NCBI GenBank assembly: GCA_964647905.1
Contig: CAZYJR010000016.1
Coordinates: 12,468-76,467, forward strand
Origin: CAZYJR01 sp964647905
Lineage (GTDB): Bacteria > Desulfobacterota > DSM-4660 > Desulfatiglandales > HGW-15
DNA: 64,000 nucleotides
Direction of reading: 5' to 3'
The notes under the pieces: generated by a model
Seen by the model: only the letters and a program-made list of their open reading frames with translations
What the model was told of the DNA's origin: nothing
Databases searched by the model: none
Position numbers and translations under genes: made by a program
Part shown: one piece after another, positions 26,802-35,379 of the stretch
Position numbering within the stretch: position 1 is the first letter of the stretch
Layout: each line of letters begins with the position of its first letter

Positions 26802-27974
26802 ATGGAAGAGAAAAGGGAAAGACACCCGTTGAGTTTTGAGCAAGGGCCCATAAGGCCGCCCAACGAGGCCCAGAGCCTGCTCTTGAGGTTCACCCGGAAC
26901 TGCCCCTGGAACCAGTGCCTGTTCTGCCCCGTTTACAAGGGGCGCAAGTTCTCCCTGCGCTCAGTGGACGAGATCAAGAAGGACATACGGGCGGTCAGGG
27001 ACATGGTGGACGAGATCAAGGCCCTCTCCTGGAGACTGGGTGAGAGCGGGGACATAAACGATCCGGTGGCGAGCGCGGTCTTCAACAGCGCGAATTACAG
27101 CGAGGCGTTCCGCGGGGTGGCCGCCTGGCTGTACTACGGAACAGGATCATGTTTCCTGCAGGACGCGGACAACCTGGTGATGAAGACCAGGGATCTGGTG
27201 GAGGCCCTGCGCTTCTTGCGGGAGAAGCTCCCCGAGGTCAAGCGGGTGACCACCTATTCGAGGTCCAGGACCGTGGTGCGGAAATCGGCGGAGGCCCTGA
27301 ACGCGATCCGGCGGGCGGGCCTGGACCGGGTCCACATAGGCCTTGAGAGCGGCTATGACCCCATCCTCAAGATGGTCAAGAAGGGGGTTACGGCGGAGCA
27401 GCATGTGGAGGCGGGTGTGAAGTTGCTACAGGCCGGGATGGAGCTCTCCGAGTATGTGATGCCCGGGCTCGGGGGTCAGGAGCTCTGGCGGGAGCATGCC
27501 GTTGCCACGGCCGAGGTGCTGAACCGGATCAACCCCCATTTCATACGCCTGAGGAGCCTGAGGGTCCCCAAGCGCGTGCCCCTGTACCGGAAGATCCAAG
27601 AGGGGGCCTTCACCATGCAGACGGACGATTTGTTGGCCCGGGAGCTGGAGCTCTTCATAGAGAGGCTGGACGGCATCACCAGCGTGGTCACCAGCGATCA
27701 CATCATGAACCTGATGGAGGACGTCAGCGGCAAGCTCCCCGAGGAAAAGCCCAAGATGCTCGATGCCGTACACCGTTACCAGGACCTCCCGGACGAGGAG
27801 CGGATAATCTACCGGGTGGGCCGGAGGGGTGGCGCCTTCCGCTCTCCCCAGGACCTCAAGCGGGACCCCGTGACTTACCGGAAGATCCGGAGCCTGGTGG
27901 AGCAGGTCAGATCGGAGGGCGGCGAGGAGGCGGTGGAGGGCTTTATCAAGGATATGGTTGACCGATACATCTGA
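26802..27974 (+). CDS. Radical SAM protein with CX4CX2C cluster motif
   Basis: A 390-residue protein begins at ATG 26802; AAGGG lies ten bases before it (an ATG at 26793 is an alternative). The cluster-binding cysteines are Cys34, Cys39 and Cys42 in NCPWNQCLFC, giving CX4CX2C rather than the canonical CX3CX2C. Downstream are barrel motifs typical of the Elp3/HemN-like superfamily: RVHIGLESGYDP near 190 and EYVMPGLGGQE near 227. The substrate is unknown. It lies just upstream of siroheme and heme genes, which hints at a tetrapyrrole-related role, but the downstream gap of 15 bases is the only link. Confidence 0.75.
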   Translation: MEEKRERHPLSFEQGPIRPPNEAQSLLLRFTRNCPWNQCLFCPVYKGRKFSLRSVDEIKKDIRAVRDMVDEIKALSWRLGESGDINDPVASAVFNSANYSEAFRGVAAWLYYGTGSCFLQDADNLVMKTRDLVEALRFLREKLPEVKRVTTYSRSRTVVRKSAEALNAIRRAGLDRVHIGLESGYDPILKMVKKGVTAEQHVEAGVKLLQAGMELSEYVMPGLGGQELWREHAVATAEVLNRINPHFIRLRSLRVPKRVPLYRKIQEGAFTMQTDDLLARELELFIERLDGITSVVTSDHIMNLMEDVSGKLPEEKPKMLDAVHRYQDLPDEERIIYRVGRRGGAFRSPQDLKRDPVTYRKIRSLVEQVRSEGGEEAVEGFIKDMVDRYI

Positions 27975-27989
27975 TTCGGACTTGTTTTA

Positions 27990-28691
27990 ATGGCATATTA
28001 TCCCATCCTGATGGACCTCCGAGGCCGCCGCACCCTGGTGGTGGGCGGCGGCGGCGTGGCCGAGAGGAAGATCAAGGGCCTGCTGGCCTCGGGCGCCCTG
28101 GTCGAGGCGGTCAGCAGGGAGATGAACCCCGGGGTCATGGACTTGGTCTCAGAGGGCCGGGTCAGGTGGGTGGCCAGGGATTTCCTGGAGGACCATCTCC
28201 GAGGGGTCGTGCTGGTGATTGCGGCCACCGACTCCGAATCACTGAACCACAGGGTCAGTCTGGCAGCGAGGGCGAGGGGTGTTCCCGTAAACGCTGTGGA
28301 CCAGCCTGCGGATTGCACCTTCATCGTCCCGGCGGTGGTTCGCAGGGGGGATTTGGTGATTGCGGTCTCGACCTCGGGGCGGAGCCCTGCACTGGCCAGG
28401 CGGGTGAGGGAGGAGCTGGAGAAGGCCTTCGGGTCCGAGTACGGGGACCTGCTCAGGCTGATGGCGGGGATCCGGTCCATTGTCCTGGATAGGGGTCTGA
28501 GCCAGGAGGAAAACAGCCGCATCTTCAATGAATTGGTGGACTCGGACCTCCTGGAGAGGGTAAGGATGCACGACTGGGAGAGGGCGGGGGAGATCCTGAC
28601 CAGGATACTGGGGAGCCCCTGGGACGCCGCGGACGTGGAGCGGGCGGCCGGGCCCGGACAGGATTCCGGGCAACAAGACCCTTGCGGCTGA
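27990..28691 (+). CDS. Precorrin-2 dehydrogenase / sirohydrochlorin ferrochelatase (CysG-N/Met8p type)
   Basis: The 233-residue protein has the N-terminal NAD-binding motif VVGGGGVAERKIKGL near residue 16, the NAVD segment near 105, and ADCTFIVPAVVRRGDLVIAVSTSGRSPALAR at 108-138, which is the family signature (quoted here in parts: DCTFIVPA, STSGRSPALA). It oxidises precorrin-2 and may insert iron to give siroheme. No uroporphyrinogen methyltransferase domain is fused. Downstream are the HemX-type and hemA genes, an arrangement common in deltaproteobacteria, where siroheme is also an intermediate for the alternative heme pathway. Confidence 0.92.
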   Translation: MAYYPILMDLRGRRTLVVGGGGVAERKIKGLLASGALVEAVSREMNPGVMDLVSEGRVRWVARDFLEDHLRGVVLVIAATDSESLNHRVSLAARARGVPVNAVDQPADCTFIVPAVVRRGDLVIAVSTSGRSPALARRVREELEKAFGSEYGDLLRLMAGIRSIVLDRGLSQEENSRIFNELVDSDLLERVRMHDWERAGEILTRILGSPWDAADVERAAGPGQDSGQQDPCG

Positions 28692-28721
28692 GTCCCGGGG
28701 CGCAACCCGAGGAGGACCCAT

Positions 28722-29564
28722 ATGTCGATCCTGCTATATCTGGTTTCATTGCTCCTGATCCTGTCGGCCTCGGGCGGCTTCGTGGTATATGTCATAGGCC
28801 AGAAAAGACCGGTGTTCCGCTGGTCCTACCGCATTCTGGTGGCCGGTTTCATCTGCCACACGCTCTTCCTGGCCGAGCGTTACTACTCCACGGGCGCGCC
28901 GCCGGTGCTGAGCCTCAAGGCGTCGCTTTCCTTTTTCGCCTGGGCGGTTACCGGGGCCTACATCCTATTCCAGCAGCGGTTCAGGCTGATGGTCCTGGGC
29001 TCTTTCGTGGCGCCGCTGGCCGCGGCCATGATGATGGTCTCAACCTCCATCCCGGCAGCCGAGGCCGTGGCGGTGAATCCCGTACTCAAGAGCCTGTGGC
29101 TGCCCGTTCATGTCCTGACCGTGTTTGCCGGGGACGGGATGTTCGCCGTGGCCTTTGCCGCTGCGGTGATGTATCTGCTCCAGGAGCGGCAGATAAAGAG
29201 GAAGCGCCTGGGCGGTTTCTACAAGAGGCTCCCGTCCCTGGAGACGTTGGACTCCATCAATCACCATGCATTGGTCTGGGGGTTCCCTTTTCTCACCCTG
29301 GGGATGGTGACCGGGGCGGTCTATGCGCAGCAGGCCCTGGGGAGCTACTGGCGTTGGGACCCTAAGGAGGTCTGGTCGCTGATCACCTGGCTCGCCTATG
29401 CGGTCTTGCTCCACGAGCGTCTCACAGTGGGATGGAGGGGCCGGAGGGCGGCGGTGATGTCCATCGTGTGTTTCGCACTGGTGATCTTCACCTTTGTCGG
29501 GGTGAGCCTGTGGTCCAGTGACTACCACAGCTTCGAGAGCCTGGGGGGACGGGCGCTCAAATGA
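28722..29564 (+). CDS. HemX/CcsA-type cytochrome c assembly membrane protein
   Basis: The 280-residue protein has about eight hydrophobic segments. Near the C-terminal third is the hallmark SYWRWDPKEVWSLITWL, the tryptophan-rich heme-handling motif of CcsA/CcsB/HemX, and histidines at NHHALVWGF and HERL flank it. CcsA delivers heme for cytochrome c; HemX, next to hemA in many genomes, affects glutamyl-tRNA reductase levels. With hemA immediately downstream (four-base overlap) the HemX assignment is plausible. A GAGGAGG ribosome site precedes the start. Confidence 0.85.
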   Translation: MSILLYLVSLLLILSASGGFVVYVIGQKRPVFRWSYRILVAGFICHTLFLAERYYSTGAPPVLSLKASLSFFAWAVTGAYILFQQRFRLMVLGSFVAPLAAAMMMVSTSIPAAEAVAVNPVLKSLWLPVHVLTVFAGDGMFAVAFAAAVMYLLQERQIKRKRLGGFYKRLPSLETLDSINHHALVWGFPFLTLGMVTGAVYAQQALGSYWRWDPKEVWSLITWLAYAVLLHERLTVGWRGRRAAVMSIVCFALVIFTFVGVSLWSSDYHSFESLGGRALK

Positions 29565-30850
29565 CCCGGATCGTCACAATGGGCATGAACCACCGGACCG
29601 CTCCGGTGGAGCTCAGGGAGCGGCTGGCCGAAGACCCGGGAAACACCGGCCGCATGCTGGCCGCAATGAGGGAGCACCCGGCGGTAAGAGAAGGGCTGTT
29701 CCTGTCCACGTGCAACAGGGTGGAGGCCCTCTACACGACGGAAGAGCCGCGGGAGGCACGCGAGGCCGTGCTCGGGCTGTTGGCCGGGCTGGGGCGGATG
29801 AGCGCCGGGGAGATGGAGGGCAATCTATATTTCCGGGAGGACATGGAGAGCGTCCGACACGTCTTCCAGGTGGCTTCCAGCCTGGACTCCATGGTGGTGG
29901 GTGAGCCCCAGATCCTGGGACAGATCAAGGAGGCATACTTTCAGGCCACCCGGGAGAAGACATCCGGGGTGATCCTGAACCGTCTGATGCATCGAGCCTT
30001 TCACGTGGCCAAGCGGGTGAGGACCGAGACCGCGATCTCGGACGCGGCCGTGTCCATAAGCTATGCAGCGGTAGAGCTGGCCAAGAAGATATTTCACCAG
30101 TTGAGCGGGCGGAAGGCGCTCTTGATCGGGGCGGGGGAGATGGCAGAGCTGGCCGCCAGGCATCTGCTGGGACAAGGCGTCAGCTCGATCAGCGTGGCCA
30201 ACCGCACCTTTGAGAGGGCGGTGGAGGTGGCCGAGGCCTTTAGGGGCAAACCGGTCTGTCTGGAGGAAATAGGTGCAGAGCTCCTGGAAGTGGACATTGT
30301 GATCACCTCCACGGCCGCCCCCGGCCATGTGATCCACCACGACCAACTCAAGGGTCTGATGCGAAAGAGACGCAACCGGCCCCTCTTCTTCATAGACATA
30401 GCAGTACCCAGGGACGTGGACCCCAGGGTGAACGATCTGGGCAATGTGTACGTATACGATATAGACGACTTAAAGGGCGTAATAGAGATGAACAGGGCCC
30501 AGAGGGAAACAGAGGCGGTAAAGGCCGGGCGCATAGTGGACGAGGAGGTGCTCCGGTTCGAGAAGTGGCTCAAGACCCTGGGTGTGGTGCCCACCATCGT
30601 CTCCTTGAAGGAAAAGACCGAGGCCATACGCAAGGCGGAGATCAAGCGGAGCCTCTCCGCCCTCAGCGGCTTATCCTCGGGGGAGATGGAGGCCGTGGAG
30701 ACCCTGACCCGATCCATAGCGGAGAAGATCATCCATGACCCCATACTGCTCCTGAAGAGCAAGGCGGACCGCTCCACCAGGGACGCGTACCTGGACATGG
30801 CGCGGCGGCTCTTCAACCTGGACGATAATAGCGAGGGAGGTAACCATTAA
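29561..30850 (+). CDS. hemA: Glutamyl-tRNA reductase
   Basis: The 429-residue enzyme makes glutamate-1-semialdehyde, the first committed step of tetrapyrrole synthesis. STCNRVEALY near residue 48 holds the active-site Cys, GEPQILGQIKEAY follows near 110, the NADPH-binding motif LLIGAGEMAELAARHL is near 187, and a helical dimerisation domain closes the C-terminus. The start overlaps the upstream membrane protein gene by four bases and its stop overlaps the moaE-like start by one base, so the genes are translationally linked. Confidence 0.96.
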   Translation: MTRIVTMGMNHRTAPVELRERLAEDPGNTGRMLAAMREHPAVREGLFLSTCNRVEALYTTEEPREAREAVLGLLAGLGRMSAGEMEGNLYFREDMESVRHVFQVASSLDSMVVGEPQILGQIKEAYFQATREKTSGVILNRLMHRAFHVAKRVRTETAISDAAVSISYAAVELAKKIFHQLSGRKALLIGAGEMAELAARHLLGQGVSSISVANRTFERAVEVAEAFRGKPVCLEEIGAELLEVDIVITSTAAPGHVIHHDQLKGLMRKRRNRPLFFIDIAVPRDVDPRVNDLGNVYVYDIDDLKGVIEMNRAQRETEAVKAGRIVDEEVLRFEKWLKTLGVVPTIVSLKEKTEAIRKAEIKRSLSALSGLSSGEMEAVETLTRSIAEKIIHDPILLLKSKADRSTRDAYLDMARRLFNLDDNSEGGNH

Positions 30851-31221
30851 TGAAAGCGAGCCTGGACAAAATGGCCCAGAGGCTGACGGCCCACCCTGAG
30901 GCGGGCAGGATAGGCATGATCGCCTCCCACCTCGGAGTGGTAAGGGCCGTGGACCTGGAGGGCAGGGCGGTAAGGGCCCTGGAGGTCTCATACGACAACG
31001 AGGTTGTGGATGATATCGTCAATCAAACCAGGAATGAAACAGGTATAGTTGATGTCTTGGTTGAATTTTTTGAGGGGCGCCTGGAAGTGGGGGATCCCAT
31101 ATTGTGCGTGGCCGTGGCGGGCGAGACCAGGGACGTGGTCTTCCCCGCCCTGATGCGGGCGGTCGACCTGATCAAGTCCCGGGCGGTCAAGAAGCGCGAG
31201 ATCCCCGGGAGCCCGGCATGA
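30850..31221 (+). CDS. moaE: MoaE-like molybdopterin synthase catalytic subunit
   Basis: The 123-residue protein resembles the large subunit of molybdopterin synthase, which moves sulfur onto cyclic pyranopterin. The MoaE pattern is seen in HPEAGRIGM, then a shifted V-R-V strand, LEVSYDNEVV, then VEFFEGRLEVGDPILCVAVAG, and finally FPALMRAVDLIKSRAVKKRE, where PIWKKE is usual. The N-terminus is shorter than in E. coli MoaE. No moaD is adjacent. It lies between hemA and moaC, tightly packed. The changed KKE region leaves some doubt about catalysis. Confidence 0.75.
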   Translation: MKASLDKMAQRLTAHPEAGRIGMIASHLGVVRAVDLEGRAVRALEVSYDNEVVDDIVNQTRNETGIVDVLVEFFEGRLEVGDPILCVAVAGETRDVVFPALMRAVDLIKSRAVKKREIPGSPA

Positions 31222-31230
31222 GGATATGTG

Positions 31231-31665
31231 ATGGGCATGATAGACGTGGGCGAGAAACCGGTGATCCTGCGCGAGGCCGAGGCCTCGGGCAGGATCACCC
31301 TGTCCGATGAGACCATTCGGGCGATAAGGCAAGGAAGCGTCAGGAAGGGCGACCCCCTTGCAGTGGCCGAGGTGGCCGGGATGACCGCGGCCAAGCAGAC
31401 CTCGGTCTGGATCCCTCATTGCCACCAGATCCCCCTTGACACCGTGGAGCTCAGGTTCTCGCTCGGGGAGGGGCGGGTTGAGGCCGCCTGCCTGGTCAGG
31501 GCCAGGGCGCGAACCGGGGTGGAGATGGAGGCGCTGGTGGGGGTCAGCGCGGCCCTTTGTACGATCTGGGACATGGTCAAGTACCTGGAAAAAGACGACC
31601 AAGGCCAGTATCCGGCCACCCGCATATCAGAGATACGGGTGCTCAAGAAAGTGAAGGGCCGATGA
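31231..31665 (+). CDS. moaC: Cyclic pyranopterin monophosphate synthase
   Basis: The 144-residue enzyme carries out the second half of the first molybdenum-cofactor step. The motifs are unmistakable: MTAAKQTSVWIPHCHQIPL near residue 51, VEMEALVGVSAALCTIWDM near 97, and a C-terminal ISEIRVLKKVKG tail. I prefer ATG 31231 with GAGGA before it; the in-frame GTG at 31228 and ATG at 31237 are alternatives. The molybdenum or tungsten cofactor would serve formate dehydrogenases or aldehyde oxidoreductases encoded elsewhere. The 3' end is 13 bases before the next gene. Confidence 0.95.
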   Translation: MGMIDVGEKPVILREAEASGRITLSDETIRAIRQGSVRKGDPLAVAEVAGMTAAKQTSVWIPHCHQIPLDTVELRFSLGEGRVEAACLVRARARTGVEMEALVGVSAALCTIWDMVKYLEKDDQGQYPATRISEIRVLKKVKGR

Positions 31666-31678
31666 CCCGGGGGACGGC

Positions 31679-34189
31679 ATGAACCCCTTGGCCGCCGCTC
31701 CCAGGCGGGAATACATACTCTCTCAAAAGGAGCGCTCCGGCCGCCGGGTCCTGGGCGTCTTCCCGGGCCGGTATCCCAGGGAGGTCCTCTGGGCCTTGAA
31801 CATCCTCCCGGTGGAGATCTGGGATCCGCCGTTGGAGCCGGAAAGGGCGGCCGGGCACCTCCAGACCTACATCTGCCCGATCGCCAGACAGGGCCTGGAG
31901 CTGGTCCTGAGCGGTATGTGCGACGGCCTGCTGGACGGTCTCCTCTTCCCTCACACATGTGATTCGCTCCAGAACCTGGGGTCCTTGTGCAGGGACTGCC
32001 TGGAGCTCCCTTTCCCCTGCTACTTTTTCCACCCGCCCAAAGGGAGCCCGGGGGCCGGCGCGGGTCGATTCCACAGGGCCGCCCTGGAGGCCTTGTTGGG
32101 CGATATGGAGGAGGGCTTCGGCCGTCCCCGCCCGGTGGACCTGGAACAGGCCTTGATCATGGGAGAGGGGCTGAGGGAGCTCCTGGTGCGCCTCCATGAA
32201 ATGCGCTCCAGGGGCGGGATCGCCGCCTCCAACAGCGAGATCTACAGGGTGCTGAGGAAGATCGAGTACCTCCACCCGGAGGATTCCATCCCGGGGCTCC
32301 GGGGATTCCTGGAGGAAAGGGAGGCGGCCCCGTGCCGAGCCCGTCCGGGTCCCTCAGTGGTCCTGAGCGGGATCGTTCCTCCGCCCGGACTCCTCTCCAT
32401 TCTGGACGATCAGGGGATCGCGGTGGCTGATGACGACCTCCTGGCGTGCGCCCGACGGATACCCGCCGGGGCCGGCGCCGGGGCCGACCCGTTGGAGAGG
32501 ATCACACGGCTCTACATGGATATGCCCCCCTGTCCCACAGGGGGCGGATCCATAGGCGAGCGGGCGGCCTATCTCCAAGGCAAGGTCAGGCAATGCGGAG
32601 CCTCAGGGGTGATCTTTTGCCGGATCAACTTCTGCGAGCCAGAGCTCTTCCACCTCCCAGCCCTCGAGGAGGCCCTCAAGGCGTCCGGCATACGATCCTT
32701 GACACTGGAGGCGGAGCCGAGCAAGGAAACCGGAGGTCGTTCGGCCACCCGCCTGGAGGCCTTTGCCGAGATTCTCAGGGGGCGGCGGGCCGAAGAGGAC
32801 CGGCCCGGGATCGAGGAGGGCCGGGGTCCCGGCGGAGAAGAGCGGCCTTTTCTTGAATTCGGAGGGTCTTTCCACAGGAAGCTGAAGTACTTTTTCATGA
32901 GGGATGCGGGCGCCCCGATGCTCATGCGGATGCAGCGCGCCTTCAGGCGGCGCCCCGGTTCAACCCCTAGGCCCCGGGGGGCCGGCCTTGGACCGCCTCT
33001 CAAGAGCACCGCACTCCTGAGAAAAATAATGACCAGGCACTATTACCTGGCCAGGCACGCAAAGTGGGCCATGCCTGTGGCCTGGGTGACCAGCGGGGCG
33101 CCGGTCGAGCTCTTGCGGGCCGCGGGCTTTTACACGGTTTACCCGGAAAACCACGGCGCGCTCTGCGGGGCCCGCGGAATGGGAGCGGATCTTTGCAGGG
33201 CCGCTGAAGACACGGGCTACTCCCAGGATCTGTGCTCGTATGCCAGAATCGACCTCGGCTCAGTCTTCTCGGGCAAGACCCCTGTGGGGCGTCTACCCCG
33301 GCCGGACCTCTTGTTCGCCTCCAACAACATCTGCCAGACCGTGGCCTACTGGTACAGGATCCTGGCCCGGCACTGGGGCGTACCTCTGGTCGTGTTCGAC
33401 ACCCCGTTCAATTACGGGAATGAGCCCCGCCCCCAAGACATGGACTACATGACCTCCCAGTTGGAGTCCATGATCCCTTTGCTGGAGGGCGTGGCCGGCA
33501 GGGATCTCCACATGGACCGGCTGAGGGATGCCGTTCGCCTCTCCAGGCTCACGGCGGAGACCTGGGGAAAGGTCCTTTCCACCCTGGAGGCAAAGCCGGC
33601 CCCAATGACCATCTTCGACGCATTCATGCACCTGGCCCCTGTGGTGTCCCTCCGCGGTCTGCCGGTGGCCCTCAGGTATTACGACTCCCTCCTCGAGGAG
33701 CTCAGGGACCGGGTGCGGCGGGGCGTGGGAGGAATAACGGACGAGCGCAAGAGGCTGATGTGGGACAACATAGCCGTCTGGTACAAGGTGCGTGATTTTT
33801 CGAGATTCTTCGCCGAGCGGGGAATGGGCTTCGTAACGGCCACCTACACCAACGCATGGGCGGAGACCGCCGGATACATGGACGAAGAAAATCCCCTCCG
33901 GTCCCTGGCCCACGCCTACACAAAGGTCATCCTGAACAGGGACTTGGGGTATCGGCTGGAGCTCATGTCCGAATTGATCCGGCGATACCGGGTGGACGGT
34001 CTGGTCATGCACTCGGCCAGGAGCTGCAAGCCTTACTCTGTGGGCCAGTACGACATCAGGCGGATGCTCCCCGAGCGCACCGGGGTACCGGCGGTGATAA
34101 TAGAGGCGGATATTGCCGATCAGAGGGCCTACTCGGAGGAACAGACAATGACCAGGCTGGAGGCCTTCTTGGAGGGGCTCGGGGCCTGA
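31679..34189 (+). CDS. Fused 2-hydroxyacyl-CoA dehydratase / benzoyl-CoA reductase-type protein
   Basis: The 836-residue protein holds two copies of the HgdB/BcrB fold. The N-terminal half (1-360) has GVFPGRYPREVLWALNILPVE near 25, Cys in YICP and FPHTCDS, and FCRINFCEPELF near 317. A low-complexity, charged linker spans about 360-450. The C-terminal half has the classic order: RAAGFYTVYPENHGALCGAR, LCRAAEDTGYSQDLCSYAR near 510-525, FASNNICQT, FDTPFN, and HSARSCKPYSVGQYD near the end. In known enzymes the two halves are separate subunits, each binding a [4Fe-4S] cluster. The activator gene follows at once. Substrate could be a 2-hydroxyacyl-CoA or an aromatic CoA ester; this is inference. Confidence 0.85.
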   Translation: MNPLAAAPRREYILSQKERSGRRVLGVFPGRYPREVLWALNILPVEIWDPPLEPERAAGHLQTYICPIARQGLELVLSGMCDGLLDGLLFPHTCDSLQNLGSLCRDCLELPFPCYFFHPPKGSPGAGAGRFHRAALEALLGDMEEGFGRPRPVDLEQALIMGEGLRELLVRLHEMRSRGGIAASNSEIYRVLRKIEYLHPEDSIPGLRGFLEEREAAPCRARPGPSVVLSGIVPPPGLLSILDDQGIAVADDDLLACARRIPAGAGAGADPLERITRLYMDMPPCPTGGGSIGERAAYLQGKVRQCGASGVIFCRINFCEPELFHLPALEEALKASGIRSLTLEAEPSKETGGRSATRLEAFAEILRGRRAEEDRPGIEEGRGPGGEERPFLEFGGSFHRKLKYFFMRDAGAPMLMRMQRAFRRRPGSTPRPRGAGLGPPLKSTALLRKIMTRHYYLARHAKWAMPVAWVTSGAPVELLRAAGFYTVYPENHGALCGARGMGADLCRAAEDTGYSQDLCSYARIDLGSVFSGKTPVGRLPRPDLLFASNNICQTVAYWYRILARHWGVPLVVFDTPFNYGNEPRPQDMDYMTSQLESMIPLLEGVAGRDLHMDRLRDAVRLSRLTAETWGKVLSTLEAKPAPMTIFDAFMHLAPVVSLRGLPVALRYYDSLLEELRDRVRRGVGGITDERKRLMWDNIAVWYKVRDFSRFFAERGMGFVTATYTNAWAETAGYMDEENPLRSLAHAYTKVILNRDLGYRLELMSELIRRYRVDGLVMHSARSCKPYSVGQYDIRRMLPERTGVPAVIIEADIADQRAYSEEQTMTRLEAFLEGLGA

Positions 34190-34203
34190 AAGGACGGGAT
34201 GCT

Positions 34204-34980
34204 TTGGAATTCTTCGCAGGCGTGGACGTTGGGTCCCTGACCACCAAGGCGGTGATTCTCGGCTCCGGGGATCGCGTGCTCGGATGGAGCATGCTGGAGA
34301 CCGGGGCCAACAGCACAACTGCGGCGGAGGCCGCAATGGCAGGGGCCCTGGAAAGGGCGGGGCTGGTCCCCGGGGATCTCACCCGGGTGGTGAGCACCGG
34401 GTACGGCCGGGGATCGGTCCCGTTCGCCCACCGGGCCGTGACCGAGATCACCTGCCATGCCAGGGGCGCGGGCTTTTTGTTCCCCGGCGCAGGGACCGTG
34501 GTGGACGTGGGAGGGCAGGACTCCAAGGTCATAAGTTTGGGGACAGGGGGCAAGGTCCTGGACTTTTCAATGAACGACAAGTGTGCTGCAGGCACGGGAC
34601 GCTTCCTGGAGGTCATGGCGGCCAAGCTGCAGGTGGGCCTGGACCGTATGGGTCCGCTTTCCCTAGAGGCCCGGGGCGAGGCGTCCATCAGCAGCGTATG
34701 CACGGTATTCGCCGAGACCGAGGTGGTGTCTCTGGTGGCCAGGAACCATCCCACCGAGGAGATCGTCCGCGGGATCCACCGTTCCATAGTCACCAGGATA
34801 GCGGCCATGTTGAGGGGGATCGGGGTGCGCGAGCAGGTGGTGATGACCGGTGGCGTGGCCAGGAATTCCGGGGTAGTGGCTCTGTTAGAGGAACAAATCG
34901 AAAAGAGGGTCCTGGTGCCCCAAGACCCTCAGTCGGCTGGCGCGCTGGGCGCCGCCTTGATCGCGGCGGGCTCGTGGTGA
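34204..34980 (+). CDS. ATP-dependent activator of 2-hydroxyacyl-CoA dehydratase/benzoyl-CoA reductase (HgdC/BadF-like)
   Basis: I choose the TTG at 34204 (LEFFAGVDVGSLTTKAVIL, first residue read as Met), with AAAGGA nine bases upstream, giving 258 residues, the usual length. The ASKHA ATPase fold is visible: phosphate-1 loop GVDVGSLTTKAV, VSTGYGRGSV, phosphate-2 DVGGQDSKV, the cluster motif NDKCAAGTGRFLEV with its Cys, SSVCTVFAE with the second Cys, and adenosine motif MTGGVARNSG. It hydrolyses ATP to push one electron into the dehydratase or reductase. The two cysteines would bind one [4Fe-4S] at the dimer interface. Directly follows the fused enzyme gene. Confidence 0.93.
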   Translation: MEFFAGVDVGSLTTKAVILGSGDRVLGWSMLETGANSTTAAEAAMAGALERAGLVPGDLTRVVSTGYGRGSVPFAHRAVTEITCHARGAGFLFPGAGTVVDVGGQDSKVISLGTGGKVLDFSMNDKCAAGTGRFLEVMAAKLQVGLDRMGPLSLEARGEASISSVCTVFAETEVVSLVARNHPTEEIVRGIHRSIVTRIAAMLRGIGVREQVVMTGGVARNSGVVALLEEQIEKRVLVPQDPQSAGALGAALIAAGSW

Positions 34981-35232
34981 CCGGGAGCAGGCCGTAACTC
35001 GGGCACAGCGGGGGATCGCCGCCTGGAGGCCATAACCGAGACGGATCCCGAGGCCGTGGTGGTCGTATCCACAGGCTACCCAATGCAGGAGGCCGCCAAA
35101 GAGCTGGTGGAGGCACCACGGGCGGCCGGGGTGTTGGAGAAGCCTTACGACGCGTCCGGACTGCTCCGGGTCGTACGAGAGGCCCTGGACAGGCGGGGGG
35201 ATGCGAGACGCCTAATCAACCGATACAATTGA
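34981..35232 (+). pseudogene. Remnant of a response-regulator receiver
   Basis: Directly after the activator TGA the same frame stays open to a TGA at 35230-35232 and encodes LEAITETDPEAVVVVSTGYP then an AAGVLEKPYDASGLLRVVREAL stretch (quoted in parts). This is the second half of a receiver domain: the switch Ser/Thr and the KPY lysine are there, but the acidic pocket and phosphoacceptor are absent. The upstream 40 bases do not continue the domain and no ribosome site is visible, so it is a fragment, perhaps from a lost hybrid kinase. Confidence 0.55.
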
Positions 35233-35279
35233 AATAAAATCGGATTCGATGGGAGTATTTCCGGGATGGAGATTTTCCC

Positions 35280-35308
35280 TTTACAGCAGGGGTCTTTTGC
35301 GTTATACG
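35280..35308 (+). promoter_or_regulatory. Candidate promoter for the F0 operon
   Basis: TTTACA, 17 bases, then TATACG about 70 bases before the first F0-operon coding region. A sigma-70-type assignment only by sequence. Confidence 0.5.
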
Positions 35309-35379
35309 TTCACTCCTTCACAAGGGCGGGACCCTGAAGGGAAGGTCCGGCGGGGCCCGACCAGCAGAGGAGGCGGGCC

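Noticed and set aside
33856..34203. Long N-terminal extension of the activator frame
   Set aside because: It overlaps the well-supported end of the fused dehydratase-type protein in another frame and shows no family similarity; TTG 34204 with a ribosome site is a better start.
34978..35232. The TGA after the activator as a fourth selenocysteine codon
   Set aside because: The activator already has its normal length and no Sec position is expected; the sequence beyond is an unrelated receiver fragment.
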